From: Marinospirillum celere
Lineage (GTDB): Bacteria; Pseudomonadota; Gammaproteobacteria; Pseudomonadales; Halomonadaceae
Direction: 5' to 3'
Assembly: GCF_900112235.1 (NCBI RefSeq)
Contig: NZ_FOLH01000001.1
Span: 868,001 to 932,000, forward strand
Length of the DNA stretch: 64,000 nt
Positions 17,436-26,669 of the stretch are shown here, one piece after another. A program made the translations under genes and the position numbers. The stretch's first letter is position 1. The number at the start of each line of letters is the position of its first letter. The notes beneath the pieces are model-generated. The model did not search any database and had not been told where the DNA came from. It worked only from the letters and a program-made list of their open reading frames with translations.

Positions 17436-17899
17436 GTAAAAAACAGCTACTGATCGTTGCTCATGCGCCCTCACCCAATACCCGTAAGCTAGTCGATGCC
17501 GTTCTGGCTGGTGCCAAGCATGATGACATAGAAGAGGTGGAAACCCGTTGGCTGCCGCCTCTCGAAACACAACCCGATGATATATTAAAGGCAGATGCCA
17601 TCATCCTTGGAACTACTGAAAACCTCGGTTACATGAGTGGCGCCCTGAAAGACTTTTTCGACCGCTGCTATTACCCAGTTCTTGAAGAAAAACAGGGGCT
17701 TCCCTGCTGTCTGTATATTCGAGCCGGACTGGATGGAACAGGTACGCGTCGAGCGGTGGAAAGCATCGTCACTGGACTGCGCTGGAACTGGGTGCAGGAA
17801 CCGATCATCTTCAAGGGCGAATGGCAGGATGAATTTATTGATCAGGCTCAAGAGATAGGTCAGGCAATGGCTGCGGGACTGGATTCAGGGGTATTTTGA
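17432..17899 (+). CDS. Flavodoxin-like NAD(P)H-dependent oxidoreductase
   Basis: A 155-residue flavodoxin fold: LLIVAHAPSPNTRKLVDAVLAGA is the FMN phosphate loop, followed by ADAIILGTTENLGYMSGALKDFFDRCYYP, the flavin ring-binding region, and CCLYIRAGLDGTGTRRAVESI. It resembles the NADPH-dependent FMN reductase / flavodoxin_2 families. The ATG overlaps the stop of the DUF151-PDZ gene (ATGA), so the two are co-translated although no functional link is known. No cysteine cluster. Substrate unknown. Confidence 0.78.
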   Translation: MSKKQLLIVAHAPSPNTRKLVDAVLAGAKHDDIEEVETRWLPPLETQPDDILKADAIILGTTENLGYMSGALKDFFDRCYYPVLEEKQGLPCCLYIRAGLDGTGTRRAVESIVTGLRWNWVQEPIIFKGEWQDEFIDQAQEIGQAMAAGLDSGVF

Positions 17900-18032
17900 G
17901 CGATTAAGTGGATCAGAAAGCACGCCAAGATGAAATGAAAAAGCCTGAAATCCTGATGACCACCGCAATGCAACAAGCAAAGCTTTCAGTCATGAAGGAG
18001 AAGAATTTACAAAGACGCTAGCCGTAACCAAG

Positions 18033-19484
18033 TTAGATCAGCTCTTCCCTAATACAGTTACGCCCCTCTGCTTTAGCTCGATACAGCGCCTCATCTGCAC
18101 GGTGCAGCAGGCTATCCAGAGTATCTTTTTCCTGAAAAAGGGTCACACCGACAGAGCAGGTTTGCTGATCAGGAACCAGTTGCTGCAATCTCTCCAGTAA
18201 AGGCTTTACAGACTCTAAGTCCGTATCAGGGCAAACCAGTACAAACTCCTCACCACCCGTACGGGCAAGTAAGTCCGTTGTTCGCAAAGCCGTTTTCCAA
18301 TTAGCAACCAAGGCAATTAAAAGTTGATCACCGGCAGAATGCCCGTAGCTATCATTGTATTTTTTGAAAAAATCCAAATCCATAAAGGCCAAAGCCAGTG
18401 GTACTCCCTGCCGCAAAGACCTGGATATTTCCACTGTCAGGTATTCTTCCAACCAGCGCCGATTGGCTGCGCCCGTCAAAGGGTCAGTGCGAATCAGATG
18501 CTCTAGTTCTGCAGCCTGTTGCTGATTACGGCGCAACAGAAAGGTCATACGAAAGAGCATCAAAATAAATAAAATGATAGAGGCCGAAGCCGCTATGTGT
18601 ACCAGTCCGCCATTTGATGGGGTTATCAGCAGGATGGATGCAGGTACCGCAATCGCAATGATCCCTATAACCAGTAAACGTAAAAAAGCCAGTTGATTGC
18701 TTAAAGGCCGGTCTGTTAAGGGATCTTTGGCAGAAGGATGCCAAGCCGCAGCGGCCATCAAGCCATAGACACCATACCAAAGTAAGTCCAGTACGCCGCC
18801 TCGTTCATACCAGCCAGTACTGACACCATAGGCATGCAGAAGGTCAGCCATAAGCAGCAAAGTGATAGCACCCAAAAGCATGATCAGGGCTAGAGAGCGC
18901 CTGACGCCCAGAAAAAACAACTTCAAAGTAAACATCAAGAGCAGGAGGTCAGCAACCGGATAGGCAGAAGCCATCAGCAGATGTAGAGGCTCCACCTCGC
19001 CCAGGAAAGGCTGGATCATTGCTGCCCAAAACAACACAGTAGCCGCAACTACGACCATCAAGGAATCAATTAAAGCCCCTTCAGTCGTTTCAACTGAGCG
19101 CCCAAAATGCCAGATGGCTAGAACAAGCAACAGATAAGTCGACAAATACAGCAGGTAAATCGGCAGTGGTGAAGCCACCCAGATTTTTAACTCCGAAAAG
19201 TGCCAGAGAAGATGCCCTGCAAAGCTAAAAAAACCTGCCAGAGAAACCAGTAACCAGGCCTTTCTCTGGTACAAATCAGGTCTTAGCAGGCAAGCCATAA
19301 AAACAGCAGAGGCGCTGAGCAGGCTAATAAACAGGTTATTGATGGCCAGCACCATCCCATAGGGCAAATACCAGTGCAACAAGGCAGCAGCGGCTATAAC
19401 CAAAAGCAGGAGCAGCCACCCCTTTTGCATACAGAAGCCTACATAAATGTTCCTACTGGTTACACAAGCCTTTGGATCCAGCAA
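18033..19484 (-). CDS. Membrane-bound diguanylate cyclase (GGDEF)
   Basis: Nine or ten hydrophobic segments occupy residues about 18-315, with no recognised ligand domain. They are followed by a GGDEF domain (LIRTDPLTGAANRRWLEEYL, DLDFFKKYNDSYGHSAGDQLL, ARTGGEEFVLVCPD). The active site is GGEEF, and an inhibitory RxxD site (RTTD) stands five residues before it, so a product-inhibited cyclase is expected. It would make c-di-GMP from two GTP. The TTG at 19484 has AGGTGA upstream; ATG at 19430 is an alternative start that would place the first membrane segment at the N-terminus. Monocistronic. Confidence 0.88.
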   Translation of the reverse strand: MLDPKACVTSRNIYVGFCMQKGWLLLLLVIAAAALLHWYLPYGMVLAINNLFISLLSASAVFMACLLRPDLYQRKAWLLVSLAGFFSFAGHLLWHFSELKIWVASPLPIYLLYLSTYLLLVLAIWHFGRSVETTEGALIDSLMVVVAATVLFWAAMIQPFLGEVEPLHLLMASAYPVADLLLLMFTLKLFFLGVRRSLALIMLLGAITLLLMADLLHAYGVSTGWYERGGVLDLLWYGVYGLMAAAAWHPSAKDPLTDRPLSNQLAFLRLLVIGIIAIAVPASILLITPSNGGLVHIAASASIILFILMLFRMTFLLRRNQQQAAELEHLIRTDPLTGAANRRWLEEYLTVEISRSLRQGVPLALAFMDLDFFKKYNDSYGHSAGDQLLIALVANWKTALRTTDLLARTGGEEFVLVCPDTDLESVKPLLERLQQLVPDQQTCSVGVTLFQEKDTLDSLLHRADEALYRAKAEGRNCIREELI

Positions 19485-19601
19485 AAGATCACCTACCAGT
19501 AATTGGACTTAAACAGCTTAAATCCTACCACAGATGTTACAAAAAAAGCCTTATCTGGCAATAAGGAGCCTCACCAAGATTTCAAAAAGATGACATAAAT
19601 G

Positions 19602-19630
19602 TTTCGCGTCTTTTCTGTGGGGGCTATAAT
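19602..19630 (+). promoter_or_regulatory. Candidate sigma-70 promoter of the Na/Pi cotransporter gene
   Basis: A perfect -10 TATAAT (19625-19630) with an extended G-rich stretch lies 17 bases after a weak -35 TTTCGC (19602-19607). It is about 105 bases upstream of the start codon. The weak -35 suggests an activator, but I could not support a proper Pho box. Confidence 0.5.
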
Positions 19631-19734
19631 GCGCGCGTTTTCAATGTTACGAACCAGCAAAAAAAACTCTGCTGTTGATTTTATTGCTTGGCCACAAGCC
19701 AATACAATGAAGACTGGCTACGAACAAGGTGCTT

Positions 19735-21471
19735 ATGTCCTATTCTTTTTTTGATTTTCTGCAGTTGATCGGTGCTCTTGGGATTTTCATCTTCGGGATG
19801 AAAGTATTCAGTGAAGGGCTGCAGAAGATCGCTGGCTCTCGGCTGAAAGGCATTCTCGCTGGCATGACCCGCAATCGTGCAGCCGGTGTAGTAACTGGCT
19901 TTGGAACCACGGCCATCACTCAGTCCTCCACCACAACCACCGTTATGACGGTGAGTTTCGTGAATGCAGGCCTGCTCACTTTTGTTCAATCAACCGGCGT
20001 CATCATGGGGGCCAACATAGGCACTACCATAACCGCCTGGATGGTTGCCCTGTTTGGTTTCAAGTTTCAGATAACCCCTATTGCCTTAGCGGTCATTGGC
20101 ATCTTTTTCGCATTTCTTTTCTCCGGCAATAGCCGCTTGAGAAATATTGCGGAGGCTATGGTCGGTTTTGGTATCCTCTTTATCGGCCTGGAGTTCATCA
20201 AGGGCGCAGTACCCGATATCAACACCAACCCTGAAATTTTTTCCTTTTTGGATAGCTATTCCAATTACGGCTACCTCTCATTAGTACTCTTCGTTGTGGT
20301 TGGTGCAGTTCTGACCCTATTGACCCAATCTTCCTCGGCAGCAACTACCATTACTCTGGTCATGCTCTTTGAGGGCTGGGTTTCTTTCCCCATCGCCGCA
20401 GCTATGATTCTAGGTGAAAACATTGGCACCACTGTCACCGCCAATATAGCCGCCATGGCGGGGAATGTTTATGCCAAACAGGCCGCACGCTTTCACTTTT
20501 TCTTTAATGTGATCGGTGTCATCTGGATGCTTCTGATCATATTGCCTTTCCTGCATCTTATTGATTTTATTGTGCAGCATTTTGCTGAAAACTCTCTATC
20601 CGTCATGGGCGGAGAAGTAGAATCTAGAGCCAATGCCACTCTTGCATTATCGCTCTTCCACACCTCCTTCAATATTCTGAATGTACTGATTCTTTTTGCC
20701 TTCGTACCCCTACTGGTTCGCTTTGTTGAATATATTCAGCCCGTTCGCGGCAGCACGGGTGATTTTCACTTACGCTACATCAGCACTGGCCTGATGACTT
20801 CACCAGGGCTTTCCATTGAGCAGGCCAACAAAGAAATCCAGCATTTCTCAAGCATCGTTGAGGAAATGCACCAGATCACCAACGAACTCTTGTTTGATCC
20901 CAAAGCCGATACCAAAACTCTGCTTGGTAAGATCAAAAAATATGAAGAGGCTACCGACCAGCTGGAAATAGAAATTTCCGACTATCTGGTACGTATTAGT
21001 GAACATACCAACATGGAACATGATCTCACTGAACGCATTCGCTTCCTGCAAACCATGATCAATGATCTGGAGCGTATTGCTGACATCTACTACCAAATTG
21101 CCAAATTAACTGAGCGTTTTGATGGCACCGGAAGTGGCTGGCCTGAAACAGCACTTCAAGAAATGGCACGCATGATGGGCAGCGTTGGCCGTGCGATTCA
21201 ATCCATGAAAAAGCATGTCGGCCAGACGCCTGAAGACGTCAATCTCGATGAATCACTCGAACTGGAGCAACAGATTGACAGGGTTCGTGATGAGTGTCGT
21301 GATAACCACTATGCCCGCCTGGAAGCAGGTGAGTATCCGACCCGAGCCGGAGTCACCTTTATTGATATGCTTAATCGACTGGAAAGGATTGGCGATCATA
21401 TTCTAAATGTTAATGAATCTGCGGCTGGACGACGCCTTAAGGCCATGCGTATTGACGGCCAGGATTACTAA
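19735..21471 (+). CDS. Na/Pi cotransporter family protein with PhoU-like tail
   Basis: The ATG at 19735 follows AAGGTG; a GTG two codons earlier is less likely. Residues 1-340 are the duplicated Na/Pi cotransporter II repeat, with paired QSS motifs (TAITQSSTTTTVMTV and LLTQSSSAATTITL) and GANIGTTITAW / GENIGTTVTAN loops that bind Na+ and phosphate. Residues about 360-570 form a PhoU-like helical domain (FLQTMINDLERIADIYYQIAKL, MLNRLERIGDHILNVNESA). This NptA/YjbB-type layout transports phosphate with sodium, mostly importing in Vibrio NptA and exporting in E. coli YjbB. Ends at a strong terminator. Confidence 0.92.
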   Translation: MSYSFFDFLQLIGALGIFIFGMKVFSEGLQKIAGSRLKGILAGMTRNRAAGVVTGFGTTAITQSSTTTTVMTVSFVNAGLLTFVQSTGVIMGANIGTTITAWMVALFGFKFQITPIALAVIGIFFAFLFSGNSRLRNIAEAMVGFGILFIGLEFIKGAVPDINTNPEIFSFLDSYSNYGYLSLVLFVVVGAVLTLLTQSSSAATTITLVMLFEGWVSFPIAAAMILGENIGTTVTANIAAMAGNVYAKQAARFHFFFNVIGVIWMLLIILPFLHLIDFIVQHFAENSLSVMGGEVESRANATLALSLFHTSFNILNVLILFAFVPLLVRFVEYIQPVRGSTGDFHLRYISTGLMTSPGLSIEQANKEIQHFSSIVEEMHQITNELLFDPKADTKTLLGKIKKYEEATDQLEIEISDYLVRISEHTNMEHDLTERIRFLQTMINDLERIADIYYQIAKLTERFDGTGSGWPETALQEMARMMGSVGRAIQSMKKHVGQTPEDVNLDESLELEQQIDRVRDECRDNHYARLEAGEYPTRAGVTFIDMLNRLERIGDHILNVNESAAGRRLKAMRIDGQDY

Positions 21472-21489
21472 CACACACTTCATCTCTTG

Positions 21490-21515
21490 GCCCCTCCCGG
21501 TGAGGGGCTTTTTTT
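21490..21515 (+). terminator. Rho-independent terminator of the Na/Pi cotransporter gene
   Basis: GCCCCTC pairs with GAGGGGC across a 5-base loop, followed by seven T residues. It starts 18 bases after the stop codon. Textbook intrinsic terminator on the plus strand. Confidence 0.92.
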
Positions 21516-21715
21516 ATTCCATCGCAGGGTTTTGTACATAACCAGAGCGTCAACCAAGCCTTTACAGGAATGCCTGAAACCCTTCGGCAGTCTAGCCACC
21601 ACCTCAAACCCCTGCTTCTTCCAAACATGGATAGCCTACTCAAAAGGGGTGGCTTGCTCGCTCATTGATCCGGCTCCTGGAGTCTAGTTCCTAAAACCCG
21701 TAAAAATATCATAAA
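21516..21715. other. Intergenic stretch with no gene recognised
   Basis: About 200 bases between two terminators. A minus-strand frame of 68 codons covers part of it, but it has no ribosome site, no recognisable product and runs into the transporter terminator. I do not call a gene here. Confidence 0.5.
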
Positions 21716-21744
21716 AAAAGGCCAGCCCTAGAGGCTGGCCTTTT
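21716..21744 (-). terminator. Rho-independent terminator of etfBA
   Basis: AAAAGGCCAGCC pairs with GGCTGGCCTTTT across a 5-base loop. On the minus strand it is followed by seven T residues. It lies about 30 bases past the etfA stop codon. Confidence 0.92.
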
Positions 21745-21772
21745 GCTGATGACTAAAAGGACTGTAAAAAGA

Positions 21773-22699
21773 TTACAGCTTGCCTTCCAGCTCAGGTACG
21801 GCTTCGAACAGATCCGCCACCAGACCATAGTCAGCAACCTGGAAGATGGGCGCTTCTTCATCCTTGTTGATCGCAACGATCACCTTGGAATCCTTCATAC
21901 CCGCCAGGTGCTGAATGGCACCGGAGATACCGGCAGCAATGTACAGCTGAGGCGCAACGATCTTACCGGTTTGACCGACCTGCATATCATTAGGTACGTA
22001 GCCTGCATCAACCGCAGCACGGGAGGCACCGACAGCACCACCCAGTTTGTCAGCCAGCTTGTAGATAATGTCAAAACCTTCGGCACTACCCACACCCCGG
22101 CCACCGGATACCACAATACCGGCAGCGGTCAGTTCAGGACGGTCAGAAGCAACCAGCTCTTCACCCACAAAGCTGGACAAACCAGCATCCGTGGCTTGAT
22201 CCAAAGCGGTAATCTCAGCAGAGCCGGTATCAGCAACCGGATCAAAGGAAGTACCACGAACAGTAATCACCTTCACGGCATCTTCGCTTTGTACGGTAGC
22301 AATGGCATTACCGGCATAAATCGGACGCTTAAAGGTATCCGCGCTTTCTACAGCAATGATTTCAGAAATCTGATTCACATCCAGCAGCGCAGCGACACGA
22401 GGGAAGACGTTTTTGCCTACACCGGTAGCGGCTGTCAGCAGGTGAGAAAAGTCCTTGCCAATCTCAGCCAAAAGCGCTGCCACATTTTCAGCCAGTTGGT
22501 GACCATAAACGGCATTATCGGCAACCAGAACCTTACTCACACCGTCCAGTTTAGACGCCGCTTCAGCCGCAGCCTGGCAGTTTTCACCAGCAACCAAAAC
22601 CTGGATATCGCCACCAATCGCTTTGGCAGCGGCAACTACATTGGCTGTCACAGGTGCCAGTTCATTATCATGATGATCAGCTACAACGAGAATGCTCAT
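21773..22699 (-). CDS. etfA: Electron transfer flavoprotein alpha subunit
   Basis: A 308-residue protein, standard for EtfA/FixB. It starts [30 protein letters not shown]. It ends with the FAD-binding domain: VVSGGRGVGSAEGFDIIYKLADKLGGAVGASRAAVDAGYVPNDMQVGQTGKIVAPQLYIAAGISGAIQHLAGMKDSKVIVAINKDEEAPIFQVADYGLVADLF. With EtfB it forms the soluble heterodimer that takes electrons from acyl-CoA and other dehydrogenases to ETF-QO. It overlaps etfB by one base and sits second in the operon. Confidence 0.96.
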   Translation of the reverse strand: MSILVVADHHDNELAPVTANVVAAAKAIGGDIQVLVAGENCQAAAEAASKLDGVSKVLVADNAVYGHQLAENVAALLAEIGKDFSHLLTAATGVGKNVFPRVAALLDVNQISEIIAVESADTFKRPIYAGNAIATVQSEDAVKVITVRGTSFDPVADTGSAEITALDQATDAGLSSFVGEELVASDRPELTAAGIVVSGGRGVGSAEGFDIIYKLADKLGGAVGASRAAVDAGYVPNDMQVGQTGKIVAPQLYIAAGISGAIQHLAGMKDSKVIVAINKDEEAPIFQVADYGLVADLFEAVPELEGKL

Positions 22700-23448
22700 T
22701 AGACCACCTTCGCTTCATTTTTCAGTTTATCGACCAGCTCATCCACGCTGCCCACTTTGATGCCTGCAGAACGCTCAGCAGGTGGCTCAACTTTCAGGGT
22801 CTTCAGCTTGGAAGCCACTTCCACGCCATAGTCCGCAGGCGTCTTAGTATCCAGCGGCTTTTTCTTGGCTTTCATAATGTTGGGAAGCTTGGCATAACGA
22901 GGCTCGTTCAAGCGCAGATCGGCACTCAGTACAGCGGGCAGCTTGACCTCGATGGTTTGCAGACCACCATCAATTTCGCGCGTCACCTTCGCCTTGTCGC
23001 CTTCCACTTCAATCTTGGACGCAAACATGCCCTGAGACATGCCGGTCAAACCCGCCAGCATTTGAGGGGTCTGGTTGTTGTCGGTATCGATGGACTGTTT
23101 ACCCATCATCACGATTTGGGGTTGCTCTTCTTCAACAACCTTGGCAAACAACTTTGCTGCAGTCAGCGAATCCACGGCTTCATCGGTTTCAATGAGAATA
23201 CTGCGATCAGCGCCCAGAGCCATAGCAGTACGTAGCTGCTCCTGGGCTGTTTTAGAACCAATAGTGACCGCAATGATTTCAGTCGCTGTGCCCTTTTCTT
23301 TCAGGCGTACCGCTTCTTCAACCGCGATTTCACAGAAGGGGTTCATGGACATTTTAACATTCGCCAGATCAACATCTGACTGATCCGCTTTAACGCGAAC
23401 CTTGACGTTGTAATCAACAACGCGCTTAACAGGGACAAGAACCTTCAT
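22699..23448 (-). CDS. etfB: Electron transfer flavoprotein beta subunit
   Basis: A 249-residue EtfB/Fix[63 protein letters not shown] and [20 protein letters not shown] (the AMP-binding part), with the C-terminal arm [17 protein letters not shown]. It is the first gene of etfBA, divergent from the ETF-QO gene across about 300 bases. The palindrome at 23572-23586 lies upstream of its start and may be its operator. Confidence 0.96.
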   Translation of the reverse strand: MKVLVPVKRVVDYNVKVRVKADQSDVDLANVKMSMNPFCEIAVEEAVRLKEKGTATEIIAVTIGSKTAQEQLRTAMALGADRSILIETDEAVDSLTAAKLFAKVVEEEQPQIVMMGKQSIDTDNNQTPQMLAGLTGMSQGMFASKIEVEGDKAKVTREIDGGLQTIEVKLPAVLSADLRLNEPRYAKLPNIMKAKKKPLDTKTPADYGVEVASKLKTLKVEPPAERSAGIKVGSVDELVDKLKNEAKVV

Positions 23449-23571
23449 AGATTCTCCGTTTTCTCAGTGGTTGAAACAGCAGGCCGCTTTAACAAGGTCA
23501 ACCTGCAACATAAAAAATTTTTGCGTTCCTGTAACACTTGCTGTACGAATGATGACTCCAAGTCAGCTTTC

Positions 23572-23586
23572 AGTCAAACGTTGACT
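23572..23586. promoter_or_regulatory. Palindromic operator candidate between etfB and ETF-QO genes
   Basis: AGTCAAACGTTGACT is a perfect palindrome of 6-base arms around a 3-base centre. It contains CAAAC-GTTGA, close to the TetR-family PsrA motif (G/C)AAAC-N2-4-GTTT(G/C). It lies about 125 bases upstream of etfB. Confidence 0.45.
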
Positions 23587-23671
23587 TAAACTGACGAGTC
23601 ACATTTTAAAGCTTATAATCTCCTGACCTAAGCCTTTTTAGGCCTTTTGCTGCCTCATTACCGGCCAGCTC

Positions 23672-23700
23672 TTGACCTAAACCAAACGACCGTTTTAAAT
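23672..23700 (+). promoter_or_regulatory. Promoter and PsrA-like operator of the ETF-QO gene
   Basis: TTGACC (23672-23677) and TTAAAT (23695-23700) are 17 bases apart, about 50 bases ahead of the start codon. Between and over the -10 lies CAAAC-GACC-GTTTT (23683-23696), which fits the published PsrA consensus with one mismatch. A repressor bound here would block RNA polymerase. Match judged by eye. Confidence 0.5.
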
Positions 23701-23752
23701 ACACTCTAGCATTTCTGATAACGAAAACAACCCAATTTTGAGGAGAGTTGCC

Positions 23753-25405
23753 GTGGAACGCGAATCTATGGAGTTTGATGTACTCATCGTCGGCGCTGGC
23801 CCCGCAGGCCTTTCCGCTGCCATCCGTCTAAAACAACAAGCCAACGAAGCCGGCAAGGAGCTGGAAGTTTGTGTTGTTGAAAAAGGCTCCGAAGTGGGTG
23901 CACATATTCTTTCGGGTGCCGTCATTGAGCCTCGCGCCCTGGATGAACTCATCCCTGACTGGAAAGAAAAGGGTGCACCACTGAACACCAAGGTCACCAA
24001 AGATGATGTCTATTTGCTGAAAAATGAAAATGCCGCCAGCAAACTGCCCAACTTTGCAGTCCCCAAAACCATGCACAATGATGGCAACTACATTGTCAGC
24101 CTGGGTAATGTCGTGCGCTGGCTTGGTGAGCAGGCCGAAGAGTTGGAAGTCAACGTCTTTCCCGGCTTCCCTGCAGCAAGCATCATTTATGGTGACCAAG
24201 GCGAAGTCCAGGGCGTCATCACTGGCGACATGGGCATAGGTGCTGATGGCGAACCCAAAGACAGCTTTGAACCCGGCATGGAGCTACGCGCCAAATACAC
24301 CCTCTTCAGCGAAGGCTGTCGTGGTCACCTGGGCAAAGAGCTAAGCGCCAAGTTCAACCTGGAAGAAGGCAAAGACCCTCAACACTATGGTATCGGCATC
24401 AAAGAACTCTGGGATATCGACCCAGACAAACATGAGCCGGGTCTGGTTGTACACGGCTCTGGTTGGCCACTACCCAGCGATACTGGCGGTGGCTTCTTCC
24501 TTTACCATGATGAAAACAACCAGGTTGAAGTTGGCTTGATTGTCGATCTTTCCTATTCCAACCCACATTTGTCACCTTTTGATGAATTCCAACGCATGAA
24601 GCACCACCCAGTCATCAAACAATACCTGGAAGGTGGCAAGCGCGTTAGCTATGGCGCTCGTGCGATTACCAAAGGGGGCTACAACTGCCTTCCTAAAATG
24701 ACCTTCCCCGGTGGTCTCTTGATTGGCTGTGATGCTGGCACCTTGAACTTCTCCAAGATTAAAGGCGTTCACACCGCCATGAAATCAGGCATGCTGGCTG
24801 CTGAAACCGTGTTTGAAGCCATTCAGGCAGGTGATGAAGGCGGTTCTGAGCTGACCGCCTTTACTGAAAAATGGGAAAGCAGCTGGGCCAATGAAGAGTT
24901 GAAAAAAGCACGCAACTTCGGACCGGCCATGCACAAATATGGCACCTTCCTGGGCGGCGCTTTCAACTTTATTGATCAAAATATCTTTGGTGGCAACCTG
25001 CCTTTCACTCTGCATGACACCAAGAAAGATCATGAAGCGCTCAAGCCAGCCAGCGAATGCGAGAAAATTGACTATCCCAAACCGGATGGCAAACTGAGCT
25101 TTGACAAGCTATCGTCTGTCTTCCTGTCCAATGCAGTCCACGAAGAAGACCAGCCTTGCCACCTACGCCTGAAAGATCCTGAGCTACCCATTAGGGACAA
25201 CCTGCCACAGTTCGATGAACCCGCGCAGCGTTATTGCCCTGCGGGTGTCTATGAAGTGGTTAATGATGATGCAGGCAAGCCTAAGTTTCAGATTAATTTC
25301 TCAAACTGTGTACATTGCAAAACCTGTGACATCAAGGACCCTGCACAAAACATCACCTGGGTGACTCCTGAGGGAGGTGGCGGTCCTACCTACCCCAATA
25401 TGTAA
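23753..25405 (+). CDS. Electron transfer flavoprotein-ubiquinone oxidoreductase
   Basis: I choose GTG 23753, preceded by GAGGAG at 7 bases; ATG 23768 (MEFDVLIVGAGPAGL) is the other option. The 550-residue protein has an N-terminal FAD dinucleotide-binding motif (GAGPAGLSAAIRL), the membrane-facing quinone domain (YGARAITKGGYNCLPKMTFPGGLLIGCDAGTLNFSKIKGVHTAMKSGMLAAE) and a C-terminal [4Fe-4S] domain (YCPAGVYE, NCVHCKTCDIKDP, ITWVTPEGGGGPTYPNM). It passes electrons from reduced ETF to ubiquinone in the inner membrane, serving beta-oxidation and amino acid degradation. It is divergent from etfBA, its partner. Confidence 0.96.
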   Translation: MERESMEFDVLIVGAGPAGLSAAIRLKQQANEAGKELEVCVVEKGSEVGAHILSGAVIEPRALDELIPDWKEKGAPLNTKVTKDDVYLLKNENAASKLPNFAVPKTMHNDGNYIVSLGNVVRWLGEQAEELEVNVFPGFPAASIIYGDQGEVQGVITGDMGIGADGEPKDSFEPGMELRAKYTLFSEGCRGHLGKELSAKFNLEEGKDPQHYGIGIKELWDIDPDKHEPGLVVHGSGWPLPSDTGGGFFLYHDENNQVEVGLIVDLSYSNPHLSPFDEFQRMKHHPVIKQYLEGGKRVSYGARAITKGGYNCLPKMTFPGGLLIGCDAGTLNFSKIKGVHTAMKSGMLAAETVFEAIQAGDEGGSELTAFTEKWESSWANEELKKARNFGPAMHKYGTFLGGAFNFIDQNIFGGNLPFTLHDTKKDHEALKPASECEKIDYPKPDGKLSFDKLSSVFLSNAVHEEDQPCHLRLKDPELPIRDNLPQFDEPAQRYCPAGVYEVVNDDAGKPKFQINFSNCVHCKTCDIKDPAQNITWVTPEGGGGPTYPNM

Positions 25406-25421
25406 GACGCCCAGCGCATTA

Positions 25422-25450
25422 AAAAAGGAGGCCTTCAAGGCCTCCTTTTT
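25422..25450. terminator. Bidirectional terminator between ETF-QO gene and ppnP
   Basis: AAAAAGGAGGCC pairs with GGCCTCCTTTTT around a short loop. T-tracts occur on both strands, so it serves both convergent genes. Confidence 0.9.
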
Positions 25451-25469
25451 ATTTCAATTTCGCAGCTAA

Positions 25470-25754
25470 TCAATCAAAGTAGCGACACAGATAAGCACTC
25501 TGTTCATTCACCCGAGCCTGAAATTTAATCCCTGCAGGCAGCTTAAAGCTTTCCCCTTTGGTGTAAGTGGTAAAAGCAGTTTCACCCGGTAGCTGAATCT
25601 CCAAAGCACCAGTAACCACCGTCATTTCTTCTTGTTGGCTGGTACCAAACTCATAGTTACCCGCTTCCATGACGCCAACAGTCAATTGACCTTCAGCATT
25701 ATTCAAAGCAAGGGACTTCACCTGGCCATCAAAATACTCATTAACCTTCAGCAT
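25470..25754 (-). CDS. ppnP: Pyrimidine/purine nucleoside phosphorylase PpnP (YaiE family)
   Basis: ATG 25754 gives MLKVNEYFDGQVKSLALNN and a 94-residue protein, exactly the PpnP length; the open frame to 25811 adds 19 unsupported residues. The single cupin-like domain has GVMEAGNYEFGTSQQEEMTVVTGALEIQLPG and FKLPAGIKFQARVNEQSAYLCRY, as in E. coli YaiE. The family phosphorolyses several nucleosides (uridine, adenosine, guanosine, thymidine) to the base and ribose-1-phosphate. Monocistronic. Confidence 0.92.
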   Translation of the reverse strand: MLKVNEYFDGQVKSLALNNAEGQLTVGVMEAGNYEFGTSQQEEMTVVTGALEIQLPGETAFTTYTKGESFKLPAGIKFQARVNEQSAYLCRYFD

Positions 25755-25904
25755 CGCTTCCACTCCAGCGGGTTGATCAAAAAAGAGTGCTGATTCTATA
25801 GCGTCATACAACGCCTGGAAATCTCTCAGGTCACTTAATTGACTTCTTTAAGTTATACTTAGCCCAGTTTTTTATTCTAGCCCGCCCCGCTGACAGGATG
25901 CCGG

Positions 25905-26669
25905 ATGATCAGTAAAAATCAGAGCAAGCTTCTGCGCGCCCTGCAACGCAAAAAATACCGCCGTGAATACCGCCAGTTTTTGGTGGAAGGTGAAAAAAGC
26001 GTTCTGGAGCTCTTGGCTTCCGGCTGGCCGCTGGTTCAGTTGTTTGCCAGTGAAGACTTTCTACAGAAATATGCTTCCCTTGTGGCTGGCTTTCCTGAAA
26101 AAATCACCCAGGCAACAGCCAATGAGCTTACTCAGGCGGGCACTCTGGCCAGTAATCAAAGCGCTTTGGCCATTGCTAAAATACCCGAAGAAAAGCCACT
26201 GATCCCTGCATCCGGTGAATGGCTGCTGGCTCTGGATCAAATCAATGACCCCGGCAATCTGGGAACCATTTTACGAATTGCCGACTGGTACGGTATCAGC
26301 AAGGTCATTTGCTCACCAGCCACAGCCGACCTTTATAACCCCAAGGTAATCGCCGCCAGCAAGGGTTCTTTTTTACGGGTTCAGGTCAGCTACCAACACC
26401 TGGAGCCTTTTTTACAGACTTTGCCTGGGAAAAATCCAGTGCTGGGTGCTTTTCTGGAAGGCGAATCCATTCATCAGTTGCAATTGGCTGATCCAGACCA
26501 GGGAGGCGTACTGGTTATGGGAAGTGAAGCTCAGGGAATCAGTCCAGGAGTAGCGGCTCTAATCACGCGCAAAATCACTATACCCGCCTTTGGTCAGGCT
26601 GAGTCCCTTAATGTGGGCGTGGCTACGGCAATTATCTGTGACAATCTCAAGCGCCTTGCAAAGGCCTGA
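25905..26669 (+). CDS. RNA 2'-O-methyltransferase, SpoU/TrmH family
   Basis: A 254-residue protein. Its N-terminal substrate-binding domain (ISKNQSKLLRALQRKKYRREYRQFLVEGEKSVLELL) is followed by the SPOUT catalytic domain with motif 1 (ALDQINDPGNLGTILRIADWYGI), motif 2 (GVLVMGSEAQGISPGV) and motif 3 (ITIPAFGQAESLNVGVATAIICD), which ties the knot and binds SAM. It resembles YsgA/TsnR-like rRNA methyltransferases more than RlmB; the target nucleotide is unknown. Its last 23 bases overlap the end of the convergent helicase gene. Confidence 0.87.
   Translation: MISKNQSKLLRALQRKKYRREYRQFLVEGEKSVLELLASGWPLVQLFASEDFLQKYASLVAGFPEKITQATANELTQAGTLASNQSALAIAKIPEEKPLIPASGEWLLALDQINDPGNLGTILRIADWYGISKVICSPATADLYNPKVIAASKGSFLRVQVSYQHLEPFLQTLPGKNPVLGAFLEGESIHQLQLADPDQGGVLVMGSEAQGISPGVAALITRKITIPAFGQAESLNVGVATAIICDNLKRLAKA

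Noticed and set aside
19585-19615. Possible Pho box upstream of the Na/Pi cotransporter gene
   Set aside because: Only one half repeat (TGACATAAAT) resembles the consensus; the second half and the spacing to the -10 do not fit.
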